Positions 26,991 to 35,563 of a stretch of DNA of 64,000 bases are shown here, piece by piece. Made by a program: the position numbers and the translations under genes. The first letter of the stretch is position 1, and every line of letters starts with the position of its first letter. Source of the DNA: JAJZEO01 sp964350315 (lineage in GTDB: Bacteria > Chlamydiota > Chlamydiia > Chlamydiales > 2-12-FULL-49-11). The notes under the pieces are model-generated. The model was not told where the DNA came from and did no database searches. It saw only the letters and a list, made by a program, of their open reading frames with translations. The DNA lies in assembly GCA_964350315.1 (NCBI GenBank), contig CAYGJD010000001.1, positions 62,001 to 126,000 on the forward strand, written 5' to 3'.

Positions 26991-27983
26991 ATGGGTGGAG
27001 TAAAGCGAGAAATCTTAGAATTGAAGGCGCGCGAAAGCGCTCGTCCTGTTAAATCGTTACTTACATTTAATCAAACTGTGCAAGATGCAATCGATCATAT
27101 AAGAACAACTAAATTTACAGACCAATCAGTGGTATATTTTTATGTAGTTGATGATGCGCATCATTTGCTAGGTGTTATAAGTACAAGGGATTTACTGACT
27201 TATCCAGCAGAAACTTGTATTAGAGAAATTACAAATACGAAAGTAAGGACGATTTCAGGATCGCAAACAACTTATCAAGGCCTTCTCTTAATGCAGAAAA
27301 ACCACCTTCTTGCGATGCCTGTTGTTGATAAGGGTAAATTTATTGGTGTACTAGATATCCAACACTATTTTGAAGAGACCTTCAAAATACCGAATACAAA
27401 AAAGAGAATGGAAATTTTCCAAACCCTTGGATTTATGTTAGAAGAGGGGCATCAGCAAACTACTTGGAAGAAATACACAACAAGAGTGCCTTGGATTTTT
27501 TGTAACATGATTGGGGGAATAGCTTGCGCGGTTATTTCAGATTTTTACGAAGTTGTGTTGTTAAAAGTCATTGTGCTTGCGATGTTTATTCCTCTAGTTT
27601 TATCCCTTTCAGAGTCCATTTCTATGCAATCGATGACACAAAGTATGCATGAAATTGGAAGAGGGTACAGCTTCTTTAAGCAATCAGTTAAGTACCTTGT
27701 TCATGAAGCTAAGTTGTTTGTGCTGATTTCAATTACTTGTGGTTCTGTTGTGGGTTTTCTTTCGCTTCTTTGGGGAGATGGCTGGGGACCAGCGCTTACG
27801 ATTGCAGCTGCGATTATGATATCAGTTGTTGTTACAGCAATCATAGGCGCAATTGTTCCGATGCTTCTTCATTCATGGAAACTTGATCCAAAAATCGCTT
27901 CAGGTCCAATTGTATTGATGTTTGCAGATATCATTACCACGATGATCTACCTTTCGTTAGCATTTTGGTGGCTAATCGGCTAA
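26991..27983 (+). CDS. Short MgtE-like Mg2+/divalent cation transporter lacking the N domain
   Basis: A 330-residue protein. Residues ~15-135 form a tandem CBS pair (LLGVISTRDLLTYP ... MPVVDKGKFIGVLDIQ) and ~160-330 the five-helix MgtE channel domain, with the conserved Asp in FADIITTMIYLSLAFW. Typical MgtE proteins (~450 aa) carry an extra N-terminal Mg2+-sensing domain of ~130 residues, absent here. The usual GGNxGTQS pore motif reads SESISMQS. It may transport Mg2+ or another divalent cation with altered gating. It is divergent from glmS. Confidence 0.8.
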   Translation: MGGVKREILELKARESARPVKSLLTFNQTVQDAIDHIRTTKFTDQSVVYFYVVDDAHHLLGVISTRDLLTYPAETCIREITNTKVRTISGSQTTYQGLLLMQKNHLLAMPVVDKGKFIGVLDIQHYFEETFKIPNTKKRMEIFQTLGFMLEEGHQQTTWKKYTTRVPWIFCNMIGGIACAVISDFYEVVLLKVIVLAMFIPLVLSLSESISMQSMTQSMHEIGRGYSFFKQSVKYLVHEAKLFVLISITCGSVVGFLSLLWGDGWGPALTIAAAIMISVVVTAIIGAIVPMLLHSWKLDPKIASGPIVLMFADIITTMIYLSLAFWWLIG

Positions 27984-28012
27984 AGCAAGTTATGCTAATC
28001 GTATAGAGTAAG

Positions 28013-29419
28013 TCACTTAGACGACTTGATCCATTTGTCTGATCGACATTGATATAGAATCAGAGGGAAACCGCACGCAACAACCGCTCCTATTAAAAGG
28101 AAGAGATCAAACCCTATTACAGAGTTGATTTGTACTCCCGGTGGTGGAAAGAATCCAATAATGATAACAAAAACCATTCCAATGAGGCCAAAAATCCCAG
28201 TCACCCACATTCCCCACATTTTTCCACCAGGAACGCGATACTCTCTCTTTGTTTTAGGATGCTTGTATCTTAGGATAATTCCTGAAACAAAAAGTAGTAT
28301 GTACATAATTGAGTAGAGAAGTGAAGCTAGTACTGTTAAGACCCAAAATGAACTTTGAATATCTGGCATAAAAATAAACACTGTGGCCAAGACAGTAACA
28401 ATAAGAGCTTGAATGATTAAAAGAGAGCTTGGCATTTCTTGTGAATTCGTTTTTTGTAAAAATGGAGGGAAATCGCCGTTTTCACCAGCAGCAAGTAAGC
28501 CACGGCACGGGCCAGCAATCCATGTGCTTACTGTTCCCATTGCTCCAATCGCAATAAAGAAAGCAAGGCCAGGAACAAGCCACTGCATGTTAAAAGCTTT
28601 TAGAAAAAGATCGATTGCTTCCATACTTCCTGCAACCAAGCTTATTTTATCTTTTGGTATGATAAGTGCGATTGACAGAGTTCCAAGTATTGTAAGGACA
28701 CTGATGAGTAGTGCTGATAATAAAATTGCTTTTGGGTAGTTTTTTTGCGGCTGTTCTACATCACGTACGTGAACAGCTGACATTTCTATTCCACAGAAAC
28801 TGAGCATAATTCCAGCAAGGAAAGCGAGTTCAGGAATGTGAGTAGTCTTTGGGAAGAGCTCTTTTGCGGCGAATGTGATTTCAGTCGGGTTTCCGCCAAA
28901 AATCCATGCAAATCCAAGTAAAATGATTACAGTGCCTGGAAGAAAAACACCCAACATAACGCCAACTGTACTGATCCAACCAGATATTTTCATTCCTCTT
29001 AGATTGACATATGTCAAAATCCAGAAAATCAATAAAATCATACAGAACATGAAAGCCTGGTTTTGGGCAAGCGACGGCATAAAGATATAGGCAATAGCTG
29101 CTGCGATAAACGATAAGATCGTTGGATACCAAACAACATTTTCAAGCCAGAGAAGCCAGACTGCAACAAAGCCCATTCGATGTCCAAGAGCTTCTTTAAC
29201 CCAAGCAAAGATACCACCTTTTTGAGGCCAGCCTGCTGCAAGTTCAGCAGAAATAAGCGCTGCAGGAACAAAGAAGAAAATTAGAGCTAGAACAATAAAG
29301 GAAATCGACGCAAGGCCGTACTCAGCCGTTACAGGCCAGTTTCTTACACTCAAGATTGTGGCGATGTTGATCATTGTCAACATAAACACATTGATAGATT
29401 TCTTCTTTTTCGTTGCCAT
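28013..29419 (-). CDS. APC-superfamily amino-acid antiporter (GadC/glutamate:GABA antiporter type), paralogue 1
   Basis: A 468-residue transporter with about 12 helices. The N-terminus (MLTMINIATILSVRNWP) and helix 2-3 (SAELAAGWPQKGGIFAWVKEALG, NVVWYPTILSF) are typical of the GadC-like amino acid/amine antiporters. The C-terminal YKHPKTKREYRVPGGKMWG loop is also characteristic. It is similar to the gene at 55771-57168. The substrate is unknown; arginine/agmatine or glutamate exchange are possibilities in this group. It begins 26 bp after umuC in the same direction and may read through from the umuDC operon. Confidence 0.82.
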   Translation of the reverse strand: MATKKKKSINVFMLTMINIATILSVRNWPVTAEYGLASISFIVLALIFFFVPAALISAELAAGWPQKGGIFAWVKEALGHRMGFVAVWLLWLENVVWYPTILSFIAAAIAYIFMPSLAQNQAFMFCMILLIFWILTYVNLRGMKISGWISTVGVMLGVFLPGTVIILLGFAWIFGGNPTEITFAAKELFPKTTHIPELAFLAGIMLSFCGIEMSAVHVRDVEQPQKNYPKAILLSALLISVLTILGTLSIALIIPKDKISLVAGSMEAIDLFLKAFNMQWLVPGLAFFIAIGAMGTVSTWIAGPCRGLLAAGENGDFPPFLQKTNSQEMPSSLLIIQALIVTVLATVFIFMPDIQSSFWVLTVLASLLYSIMYILLFVSGIILRYKHPKTKREYRVPGGKMWGMWVTGIFGLIGMVFVIIIGFFPPPGVQINSVIGFDLFLLIGAVVACGFPLILYQCRSDKWIKSSK

Positions 29420-29445
29420 GGTGGGAAATTATGCTAGTTTTGCCA

Positions 29446-30705
29446 TTATTTTCCTAGAGAAATCTGTAGTAGTTCGTTCCAGGAAGTCGTGTAACACTTA
29501 GATTTGTTAGCGTTTTCTGCTAGGTGTTTTTCATAGATCCCCTCAGCTGCAAAGTAGAGAGACTTTGTTCCGTAGTGGACATTGATACGATCGTATGCCT
29601 TCATTAAATTCTTTTTTTCCATCTCAGAAAGGTCTTGTTTGCCAAATAGGTCTTTTTGTCTTGAATTCTCATCTGTAAGACCATAGACCATGACGCCAGC
29701 TCTTTTGTAGAGGACTCCTTTTTGAAATATTTTTGTTAACCCTTCTTTTGCTTTAGCAATGATAAGGGGGGTGTAGGATGTTTGTTCATTAAAATGCAGG
29801 TGGTAGGAGTCTGAAACATATTTAGTATCGATTTTATGTCGGTTTGATGCTGCGAATGTGCAAATGCTTTGACAGACAAGCCCATGCTTTCTTAGGCGAG
29901 TGGCGATTGTCTCTGCAAAACCAGCGATTTTTTCTTCTAGCTTGCTTAATTGACCAATTTCAATAGAGAAGGTGCGAGAGCGTAAAATAGATTTTTGCGG
30001 AGCAATCTCATCAAGTTTTAAGCAAGAGGTGCCTCGAAGTTCATAAACAGTCCTTAAGCCAACAATTGAAACTTGTTTCTTAATCCACGTGTCATTTTTA
30101 GAAATTAGGTCGTAGGCTGTTTTGATTCCGTATGAGTTAAGTTTTGTTTTGAGCCGCCATCCAATACCCCAGACATCTCCCACATCAAATTCATGAAGGT
30201 GTTTATTTATTATGGATTGACTATCTAAAATATAGACTCCAGTTTCAGTCGACTTTGCAATTTTCGTCGCCATTTTAGCGAGAGTCTTTGTTGGAGCAAT
30301 ACCGATAGAAACCTCAATACCTGTCCATTTTTTTATTTGCGCGCGCATTTTATCAGCAAGCTCAACTAGTCCAGTTTCAAAATCGGAAAAAAGAAATGCT
30401 TCATCAATAGAATAGATTTCAAGATCCAGACCATACCCTGCAAGAATTGTCATTACTCTGCGTGACATGTCGCCGTAAAGAGGGAAGTTACAAGATCTTA
30501 TTGCAACATCGTGTTTGAGAAAGAGATCTTTGTATTTGAATACAGGGGCTCCCATGGGAATCCCCAGGGCTTTTGCTTCTCGTGATCTTGCAATAGCGCA
30601 CCCATCACCACTTGATAATACAACAAGAGGGCGATTACGTAGCTTTGGAGCGAATACTTGCTCAACAGAAGCAAAAAAATTATTACAGTCGATTAAGAGA
30701 AACAT
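29446..30705 (-). CDS. umuC: Translesion DNA polymerase V subunit UmuC
   Basis: A Y-family polymerase of 419 residues. The catalytic acids can be read: Asp6 (FLLIDCNNFFASVE), and Asp101-Glu102 (YSIDEAF), the same numbers as in E. coli UmuC. Other motifs: LSSGDGCAIARSREAK, GIAPTKTLAKMATKIAK, DVWGIGWRLKTKL (HhH), and the C-terminal UmuC-specific tail. The start overlaps the umuD stop by 13 bp. It copies past DNA lesions when bound to UmuD'2 and RecA. Confidence 0.95.
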   Translation of the reverse strand: MFLLIDCNNFFASVEQVFAPKLRNRPLVVLSSGDGCAIARSREAKALGIPMGAPVFKYKDLFLKHDVAIRSCNFPLYGDMSRRVMTILAGYGLDLEIYSIDEAFLFSDFETGLVELADKMRAQIKKWTGIEVSIGIAPTKTLAKMATKIAKSTETGVYILDSQSIINKHLHEFDVGDVWGIGWRLKTKLNSYGIKTAYDLISKNDTWIKKQVSIVGLRTVYELRGTSCLKLDEIAPQKSILRSRTFSIEIGQLSKLEEKIAGFAETIATRLRKHGLVCQSICTFAASNRHKIDTKYVSDSYHLHFNEQTSYTPLIIAKAKEGLTKIFQKGVLYKRAGVMVYGLTDENSRQKDLFGKQDLSEMEKKNLMKAYDRINVHYGTKSLYFAAEGIYEKHLAENANKSKCYTTSWNELLQISLGK

Positions 30706-31073
30706 TTATGGATAGTATACGTGACAACACCCCAGATGGTAAAGTCCATTTCAGCAGAAATGCGTAAGGGCTCGTCATTTTCTTTGCTGCTTGTAGCAAT
30801 AACAGTTTCATCTTCATCGATATGTATCTGCCTGACAACAAAATCACCATCTAAAATAGCCACAACAATTCTTTTGTCGTAGACATCGATTGAGCGATCC
30901 ACAACAAGAATGTCTCCTGCGTGAATATTCATTTCGTCAAAAGACCCCGATTCAATGCGAACAAAATAAGTTGATGCGGGGTGAGAGATCAGCAAGTCGT
31001 TTAAATCAAGCCCATGTTCAATGTTGCTTGATTCAGTTGTAGCGGGGAGTGCGAGTTTGATCTTTGCTTCCAT
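30693..31073 (-). CDS. umuD: UmuD'-like subunit encoded without the cleavable N-terminal arm; catalytic Lys replaced
   Basis: A 126-residue S24-family protein from the ATG at 31073, which begins one base after the stop of the upstream glycosyltransferase; a longer frame to 31181 runs out of frame inside that gene. From residue 10 it aligns with E. coli UmuD beginning at the Pro right after the Cys24-Gly25 cleavage site (LPATTESS vs FPSPAADY; then DLNDLLISHPASTYFVR). Ser44 aligns with UmuD Ser60; the residue 37 further on, where UmuD has catalytic Lys97, is Arg81. The gene therefore seems to encode the activated UmuD' form directly, with no need for RecA-driven self-cleavage. Confidence 0.85.
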   Translation of the reverse strand: MEAKIKLALPATTESSNIEHGLDLNDLLISHPASTYFVRIESGSFDEMNIHAGDILVVDRSIDVYDKRIVVAILDGDFVVRQIHIDEDETVIATSSKENDEPLRISAEMDFTIWGVVTYTIHKCFS

Positions 31074-31074
31074 A

Positions 31075-31812
31075 TTATTTCCAATGGTCGGCGACCCATT
31101 TTGTTGGGAGAACCTTTCGAAACCATTTGCCACTCTTTCCAACGATCGCTTGGTCTGGATTCGGATGGCCGTGGAAGACAATGATTTTTGCCTCCTCTGG
31201 TAAACGGGGCTCTAAAAACCATCCTTTTAAGCCGGGATGAATACAATGCCTTTTAAAACTTTTAACAATATCATCATTCCAATATTCGAGTTTGCTTTTT
31301 TGCTTCATATACGCAGTGAGATATTCTTGTTCGTTGCGAAAAATTTTTCGTATTTCCTTTTCATGAGCGAGGAAGTTTGTGATAATTTCAGCATGCTGCC
31401 CGATTTCAAACCGATAAATAGATGAATTCCCAGTGTGTTCTGGTTTTAGCCAATCGCGGATAATAAAAAAATCTCCGTCAGGAAGAAAGAAATCATCAAT
31501 GTTATTTACTATAACAATATCAAGATCAAGAAAAAGAGCTGTCCCTTTTAGATCGTAAAGGGGAGATGAGAATGTGAGAAGCTTATTCCATCCGCGTTCG
31601 ATGTTTGGCTCCTGGAAATCGCTCGTTCTTTTAAATTCAGGTATTGGAAATGTCTCAACGCCACTTTCGATTCCCTGAGTATCGTCTGTTAAGCATACAA
31701 AACGAAAAGGAATTGAGAGGTGGCGTTTTACCATACGATGAAGTTTATTGACGTAGCTTGCATCATATTTATTGCCCCATTTCATACATAAGATGTTTAC
31801 ACGCTCACTCAT
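31075..31812 (-). CDS. Putative glycosyltransferase (GT-A, DxD)
   Basis: A 245-residue cytosolic protein starting at an ATG with a GAGG ribosome binding site. It opens with VNILCMKWGNKYDASYVNKL and has FLDLDIVIVNNID, a DxD-type metal/sugar-nucleotide motif in a GT-A fold, plus a late HGHPNPDQ segment. Such proteins occur in many bacteria in polysaccharide or LPS loci, but the acceptor is not known. It is the first gene of a leftward unit with umuD' and umuC; the link looks positional rather than functional. Confidence 0.65.
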   Translation of the reverse strand: MSERVNILCMKWGNKYDASYVNKLHRMVKRHLSIPFRFVCLTDDTQGIESGVETFPIPEFKRTSDFQEPNIERGWNKLLTFSSPLYDLKGTALFLDLDIVIVNNIDDFFLPDGDFFIIRDWLKPEHTGNSSIYRFEIGQHAEIITNFLAHEKEIRKIFRNEQEYLTAYMKQKSKLEYWNDDIVKSFKRHCIHPGLKGWFLEPRLPEEAKIIVFHGHPNPDQAIVGKSGKWFRKVLPTKWVADHWK

Positions 31813-31930
31813 GAATACCTCAATTTGTTTTTTGGGAAGAGTAGCATACGAAGAATTCTAAGATCTATAAAAAATGCTTGCTTGAGAGCAAGATTTCACA
31901 TCTTTAAAACTTCTTTATAAATAGACGTTT

Positions 31931-32616
31931 GTGATAGAATTGTTCCTTTTAGTAATGAGTGTGAAAAAGATTCCCCCTTTTGAAAAAGTTTTTACTGATT
32001 GTGAGAAGCTTGGAGCAAAATTTGAACCTGCAATTTTTTTGAATGAAAGTGGAAAATTTTCTTGTGGAGGGGGGCAAGAAGTTGTTAAAAAGGTGGAGAT
32101 AGTTGTTTATCGAAAGCTTTATCTTCTTTGTACTGGTGGGGTAAATCGCTCGCAAGGTTTATGGCGGGTGGCAAGCAAGCAAATACCCCCAGAGAACTTA
32201 GAAAAGCCACACGGTGCAGTAAAAGCGCACGACCCTTTTTTTACCTCAAAAATCTCTAATATCGATGGAAAAGGAATTGATTTAAAAGACTTGGGTGATT
32301 CTGAGCTAGAAGTTGTTCAAAGAAATGAGAGATTTGGAAAAGTTATGCGGTGCAGCGATTTGAAGAAGAGTATTGGGGTGAAATGATTGATCTAGGGGCA
32401 ACAGTTGTAGTCGCTGGCAAGGCTTTTCATGCGACTCTTTTTCGTTTGCAAGAGCTTGCTTTCCGAAAGGGGAAAGATCTAAGTCGTCTACACATCGTCT
32501 CAATTGTTACAGAGGATCCTTATGGAGAGGAAGAGGGGATTCGTGAGGTGAAAGTACGGAGATACTTAGAAGCAATCAATCAGATTAAATTTACGCTGAA
32601 TAATAAAAAGGGATAG
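31931..32616 (+). pseudogene. Frameshifted CX5RS phosphatase-like gene (paralogue of the next gene)
   Basis: Two overlapping frames (31931-32386 from GTG, and 32329-32616 in the -1 frame) together read as one protein homologous to the intact gene at 32620-33615. The first part holds LYLLCTGGVNRSQ with Cys67 and Arg73-Ser74 (CX5RS) and PHGAV...HDP; the second part holds EEEYWGEMID, VVVAGKAFHATLFRLQ and IVSIVTEDPYG, matching RNYFDPII, IAYDHGFHAMLLRLV and IVPIIAEDPHF in the paralogue. One extra base would restore the frame; the run GGAAAAG at 32336-32342 is the likely site (A5 to A4). A genuine pseudogene, programmed -1 frameshifting and a sequencing error all remain possible. Confidence 0.7.
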
Positions 32617-32619
32617 AAA

Positions 32620-33615
32620 GTGGAAGGAGTATTAAGTCTTTCAAGTGGTGGGATAAAATATGTACAAAGAGGGGTTTTGCCGAGGGCGGCTTTGAAACTC
32701 TCTTTTTTAACCATTTGGACGATTGTTAAAATTCTCCATTATATTCGGGTCAATTCAAGGCATGCGCGTCATTTTCTTTTATGGCACATTTTTTCTTGTG
32801 GTGAAAGACAAGCAATGGCATTTGCAAGAAGAAACGTAACGATGCTTACAACAAGTGAATTAGGAATTGATAAAATGTCGAGTTCCTTTGTTACGCTCTG
32901 GGGGCTTGTTAAAGGTGTGGATAAAGTTGGAAAGGCAATTCTTTGTTGCAGCAGTGAAAAAGATTTCACATCGACTAGTTTAAGCACTTTAACAAGAGAG
33001 TTTCAAGATTTAGGTGGTGTGATCAACCATTCAGCAGAATTTGATCTTGTTCGAGGTGAGATTGTTGGGACTTATGAAAAGGTGCAATTATCTCCTTCAG
33101 ACCATGTTGCTACAGTTTGTGAGTTTGGAAGGAATCGTTCAAGAAAAACAACAGAAGAGGTTCTTCGTTTGGGAATAAAACCAGAGCAGGCACTACGTCC
33201 GCATGGTGGAGTTACAGGTTTTGATATTTTGCATGACCTCGATCATCATGAACTTGTGAGTGGATTAGCCTCTTTGAAAAATACAATTTTTGGACATGAT
33301 AGAGAAGATCACCTCCTCCGAAATGGTGTCCATGAAACACAGGGTATGGATCGGGCCGAGAGACGAGATTGGATGGAAAGAAACTATTTTGATCCGATTA
33401 TAGAAAAAAAAGCAATTGTTATAGCTTATGATCATGGTTTCCATGCCATGTTATTGAGGCTAGTCTTGTGTGCTAAGCATACAAGCAGAAGTTTAGCTGG
33501 TGTGAGAATCGTTCCAATTATTGCAGAGGATCCACATTTTATTGGAGCGGGTGGGTCTGAATGGGCGTTTGATCATTGCGTAAGGCAGATTTTTAGTTGT
33601 AAGGCAGTGGGTTAA
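32620..33615 (+). CDS. Predicted protein tyrosine phosphatase-like protein with CX5RS loop
   Basis: A 331-residue protein with a GTG start and an AGGGA ribosome binding site. The first ~160 residues include a basic and hydrophobic stretch (LSFLTIWTIVKILHYIRV). The C-terminal ~170 residues share the fold pattern of the preceding frameshifted gene. VATVCEFGRNRSRKTTEEVL has Cys167-X5-Arg173-Ser174, the P-loop signature of Cys-dependent phosphatases, then RPHGGVTGFDI, HDREDH and IIAEDPHF. No orthologue was recognised. If active, it would dephosphorylate phosphotyrosine or another phosphoester; a host-directed effector role is only speculation. Confidence 0.6.
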   Translation: MEGVLSLSSGGIKYVQRGVLPRAALKLSFLTIWTIVKILHYIRVNSRHARHFLLWHIFSCGERQAMAFARRNVTMLTTSELGIDKMSSSFVTLWGLVKGVDKVGKAILCCSSEKDFTSTSLSTLTREFQDLGGVINHSAEFDLVRGEIVGTYEKVQLSPSDHVATVCEFGRNRSRKTTEEVLRLGIKPEQALRPHGGVTGFDILHDLDHHELVSGLASLKNTIFGHDREDHLLRNGVHETQGMDRAERRDWMERNYFDPIIEKKAIVIAYDHGFHAMLLRLVLCAKHTSRSLAGVRIVPIIAEDPHFIGAGGSEWAFDHCVRQIFSCKAVG

Positions 33616-33625
33616 TAGGTATACT
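33597..33625 (+). promoter_or_regulatory. Candidate promoter of the NSS transporter gene
   Basis: TTGTAA (33597-33602) and TATACT (33620-33625) are spaced by 17 bp. The -10 ends only 8 bases before the ATG at 33634 and there is no ribosome binding site in between, so a transcript from here would be nearly leaderless. Confidence 0.4.
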
Positions 33626-33633
33626 AGTTCGAC

Positions 33634-34989
33634 ATGAAAAGAGAGCAATGGAAATCCCGTATTGGCTTTATGTGGGCCGCAATTGGTTCGGCCGTTGGCC
33701 TTGGCAGCATTTGGCGCTTTCCCTATATTGTAGGACAAAACGGCGGAGCAGCCTTTGTTCTTTTATTTTGCTTCTTTCTTGTTTTCATTAGTTTACCTGT
33801 TTTGATTGCTGAAATTTTGATTGGAAGAAAGGCTCAACTTAGCCCTTGTGGTGCTTACCGAAAATTAGGTAAGTCTGAGGGGTGGGCAAGCATCGGTTTA
33901 CTTACGATAGTTACAGGCTTCATTGTCAGCTCCTTTTATAGCGTAATCTGTGGGTGGACTCTTGGATATTTGCTAGATGCTCTTGGCGGAAGTTTGACAA
34001 CTTTTCAAACCATTGGCGACGCAACTACCTATTATAACACTCAGGTCACATCTCCTCTATGGGCCCTGGGAACACATTTTGGTTTCATGTTCTTTTCTTT
34101 GATGATTTTGTATGTCGGAGTCCAATCTGGAATTGAAGCTGGGAATAAAGTGTTGATGCCGATGCTCTTTGTTATTTTAGTGGTCCTTGTTATCAAAGGA
34201 TTAACGATGAGCGGGGCTAGCGAAGGGTTGAAGTTTTTGTTTTCACCTGATTGGAAGAGCTTGACCCCATCTGTAATTATTATGGCGCTTGGACAAGCAT
34301 TTTTTGGTTTAAGTATTGGCCAAGGAACAATGGTTACTTATGGAAGTTATCTTTCAAAAAAGGAAAGTATCCCAGGTCTTGTCGTGCCAATCTCGATGGC
34401 TGTTGTGTTAGTCTCTCTGCTTGCGGGTGTTGCGATTTTTACTGTGGTCTTTTCAGTGGGCGCTCTTCCTGAATCTGGAGCAAATTTAATGTTTCAAACA
34501 CTGCCGTTAGTCTTTTCACAAATTACTGGTGGTTACTTTCTTGCAATATTGTTTTTCTTGCTGATTTTTTTAGCCGGGCTAACTTCTCAAATTTCTGCAC
34601 TTGAACCTGCAATCTCATATTTGATAGATGAGAAAAAGTGGTCAAGGCATAAAGCAGTCTCTTGGGTAGGTGTCGCCTCATTTTGTTTAGGAGTTCCAAG
34701 TGCACTTGCCTTTGGTGCTTGGAAAAGTTTTACACTTTTTGGATACAACTTCTTTGATGCGATTTCGTATTTGGCAATTAACATTCTTGTTCCTCTTGGT
34801 GGTTTAGCATCAGTTGTCCTTCTTGGTTGGAGATGGGGAATTAAGCCTGCTCTTGATCATTTGAATGAAGGCGCAGGGCGTATTTATCGTGATTTTTCTT
34901 CCATTCGTGGCTATTTAAAGTATAGTATCAAGTACTTCAGTCCTATTATTATCATTCTTATCTTATTGAATTTATTAGGCTTGTTTTAA
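33634..34989 (+). CDS. Neurotransmitter:sodium symporter (NSS/SNF) family amino-acid transporter
   Basis: A 451-residue protein with about 11-12 helices. Helix 1 carries the family signature (FMWAAIGSAVGLGSIWRFPY) with the unwound GSAVGLGN-like Na+/substrate site, followed by GGAAFVLLF and PVLIAEILIGRKA. Helix 6 has IMALGQAFFGLSIGQGTMVTYGSY, the second half of the binding site. It should import an amino acid with Na+, like LeuT/TnaT. Chlamydiae carry such transporters. It is complete at normal length. Confidence 0.93.
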   Translation: MKREQWKSRIGFMWAAIGSAVGLGSIWRFPYIVGQNGGAAFVLLFCFFLVFISLPVLIAEILIGRKAQLSPCGAYRKLGKSEGWASIGLLTIVTGFIVSSFYSVICGWTLGYLLDALGGSLTTFQTIGDATTYYNTQVTSPLWALGTHFGFMFFSLMILYVGVQSGIEAGNKVLMPMLFVILVVLVIKGLTMSGASEGLKFLFSPDWKSLTPSVIIMALGQAFFGLSIGQGTMVTYGSYLSKKESIPGLVVPISMAVVLVSLLAGVAIFTVVFSVGALPESGANLMFQTLPLVFSQITGGYFLAILFFLLIFLAGLTSQISALEPAISYLIDEKKWSRHKAVSWVGVASFCLGVPSALAFGAWKSFTLFGYNFFDAISYLAINILVPLGGLASVVLLGWRWGIKPALDHLNEGAGRIYRDFSSIRGYLKYSIKYFSPIIIILILLNLLGLF

Positions 34990-35091
34990 AGCGTAATTTA
35001 TTTTCTTTGTAAATTAAAAATAAAATGTTAATGTAATCTTATAATAACGCGCTTTTGCGCAGACTAATATGTAGTAATAATAGGTATATAG

Positions 35092-35553
35092 ATGGAAAAG
35101 ATTGTTCAAGAGAGCAAAGGCACTCTGATGCCCGAGCTAGAAAAAAGAGGACGCGGTCGTCCTAGAAAACATCCTGTTGCGGATGAGACCCTTCCAAAAA
35201 AAGGTCGCGGCAGACCAAGAAAAACTCCAGTTTGTACAGATGATTCAGTTGTTAAAAGAGGGCGTGGTCGTCCTAGAAAGTACCCTATTGCTGAGAGAGA
35301 GCTTTTGCCTAATGGTGAGATAAAAGCAAACTTTCGAAAAGTTGATAGTTGCCATCTGATGAAACATTTACTTAACTATTTCACTAAGTTGATGATCGTT
35401 CATAGTCAATTGGCTAAAGAGACTTCAAAGTATGAGGTTGTGTTTAACCGAATGAAGAATTTAGATTTTCAAATGGCTGAAGTTTGTCGAATTGTTTTGG
35501 CAAGAGAGTTTGATCTAAATGAAGAAGAAAGCGATTTAGAAAAAGTTGCTTGA
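35092..35553 (+). CDS. AT-hook DNA-binding protein
   Basis: A 153-residue protein with three AT-hook motifs (RGRGRPRK at ~19-26, GRGRPRK at ~38-44, RGRGRPRK at ~57-64), each followed by a short P-V/I-A/C spacer, so the N-terminal half is a threefold repeat of about 18 residues. AT-hooks bind the minor groove of AT-rich DNA. The C-terminal half (residues ~75-153) is helical and acidic at the end, and not recognised. Possible roles are nucleoid organisation, like chlamydial histone-like proteins, or a secreted nucleomodulin. No signal peptide. Confidence 0.75.
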   Translation: MEKIVQESKGTLMPELEKRGRGRPRKHPVADETLPKKGRGRPRKTPVCTDDSVVKRGRGRPRKYPIAERELLPNGEIKANFRKVDSCHLMKHLLNYFTKLMIVHSQLAKETSKYEVVFNRMKNLDFQMAEVCRIVLAREFDLNEEESDLEKVA

Positions 35554-35563
35554 TCATAATATT

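Noticed and set aside
30693..31181. Longer UmuD frame starting at 31181
   Set aside because: The extra 36 residues are read out of frame from inside the glycosyltransferase gene, have no UmuD similarity or cleavage site, and the ATG at 31073 directly follows the upstream stop.
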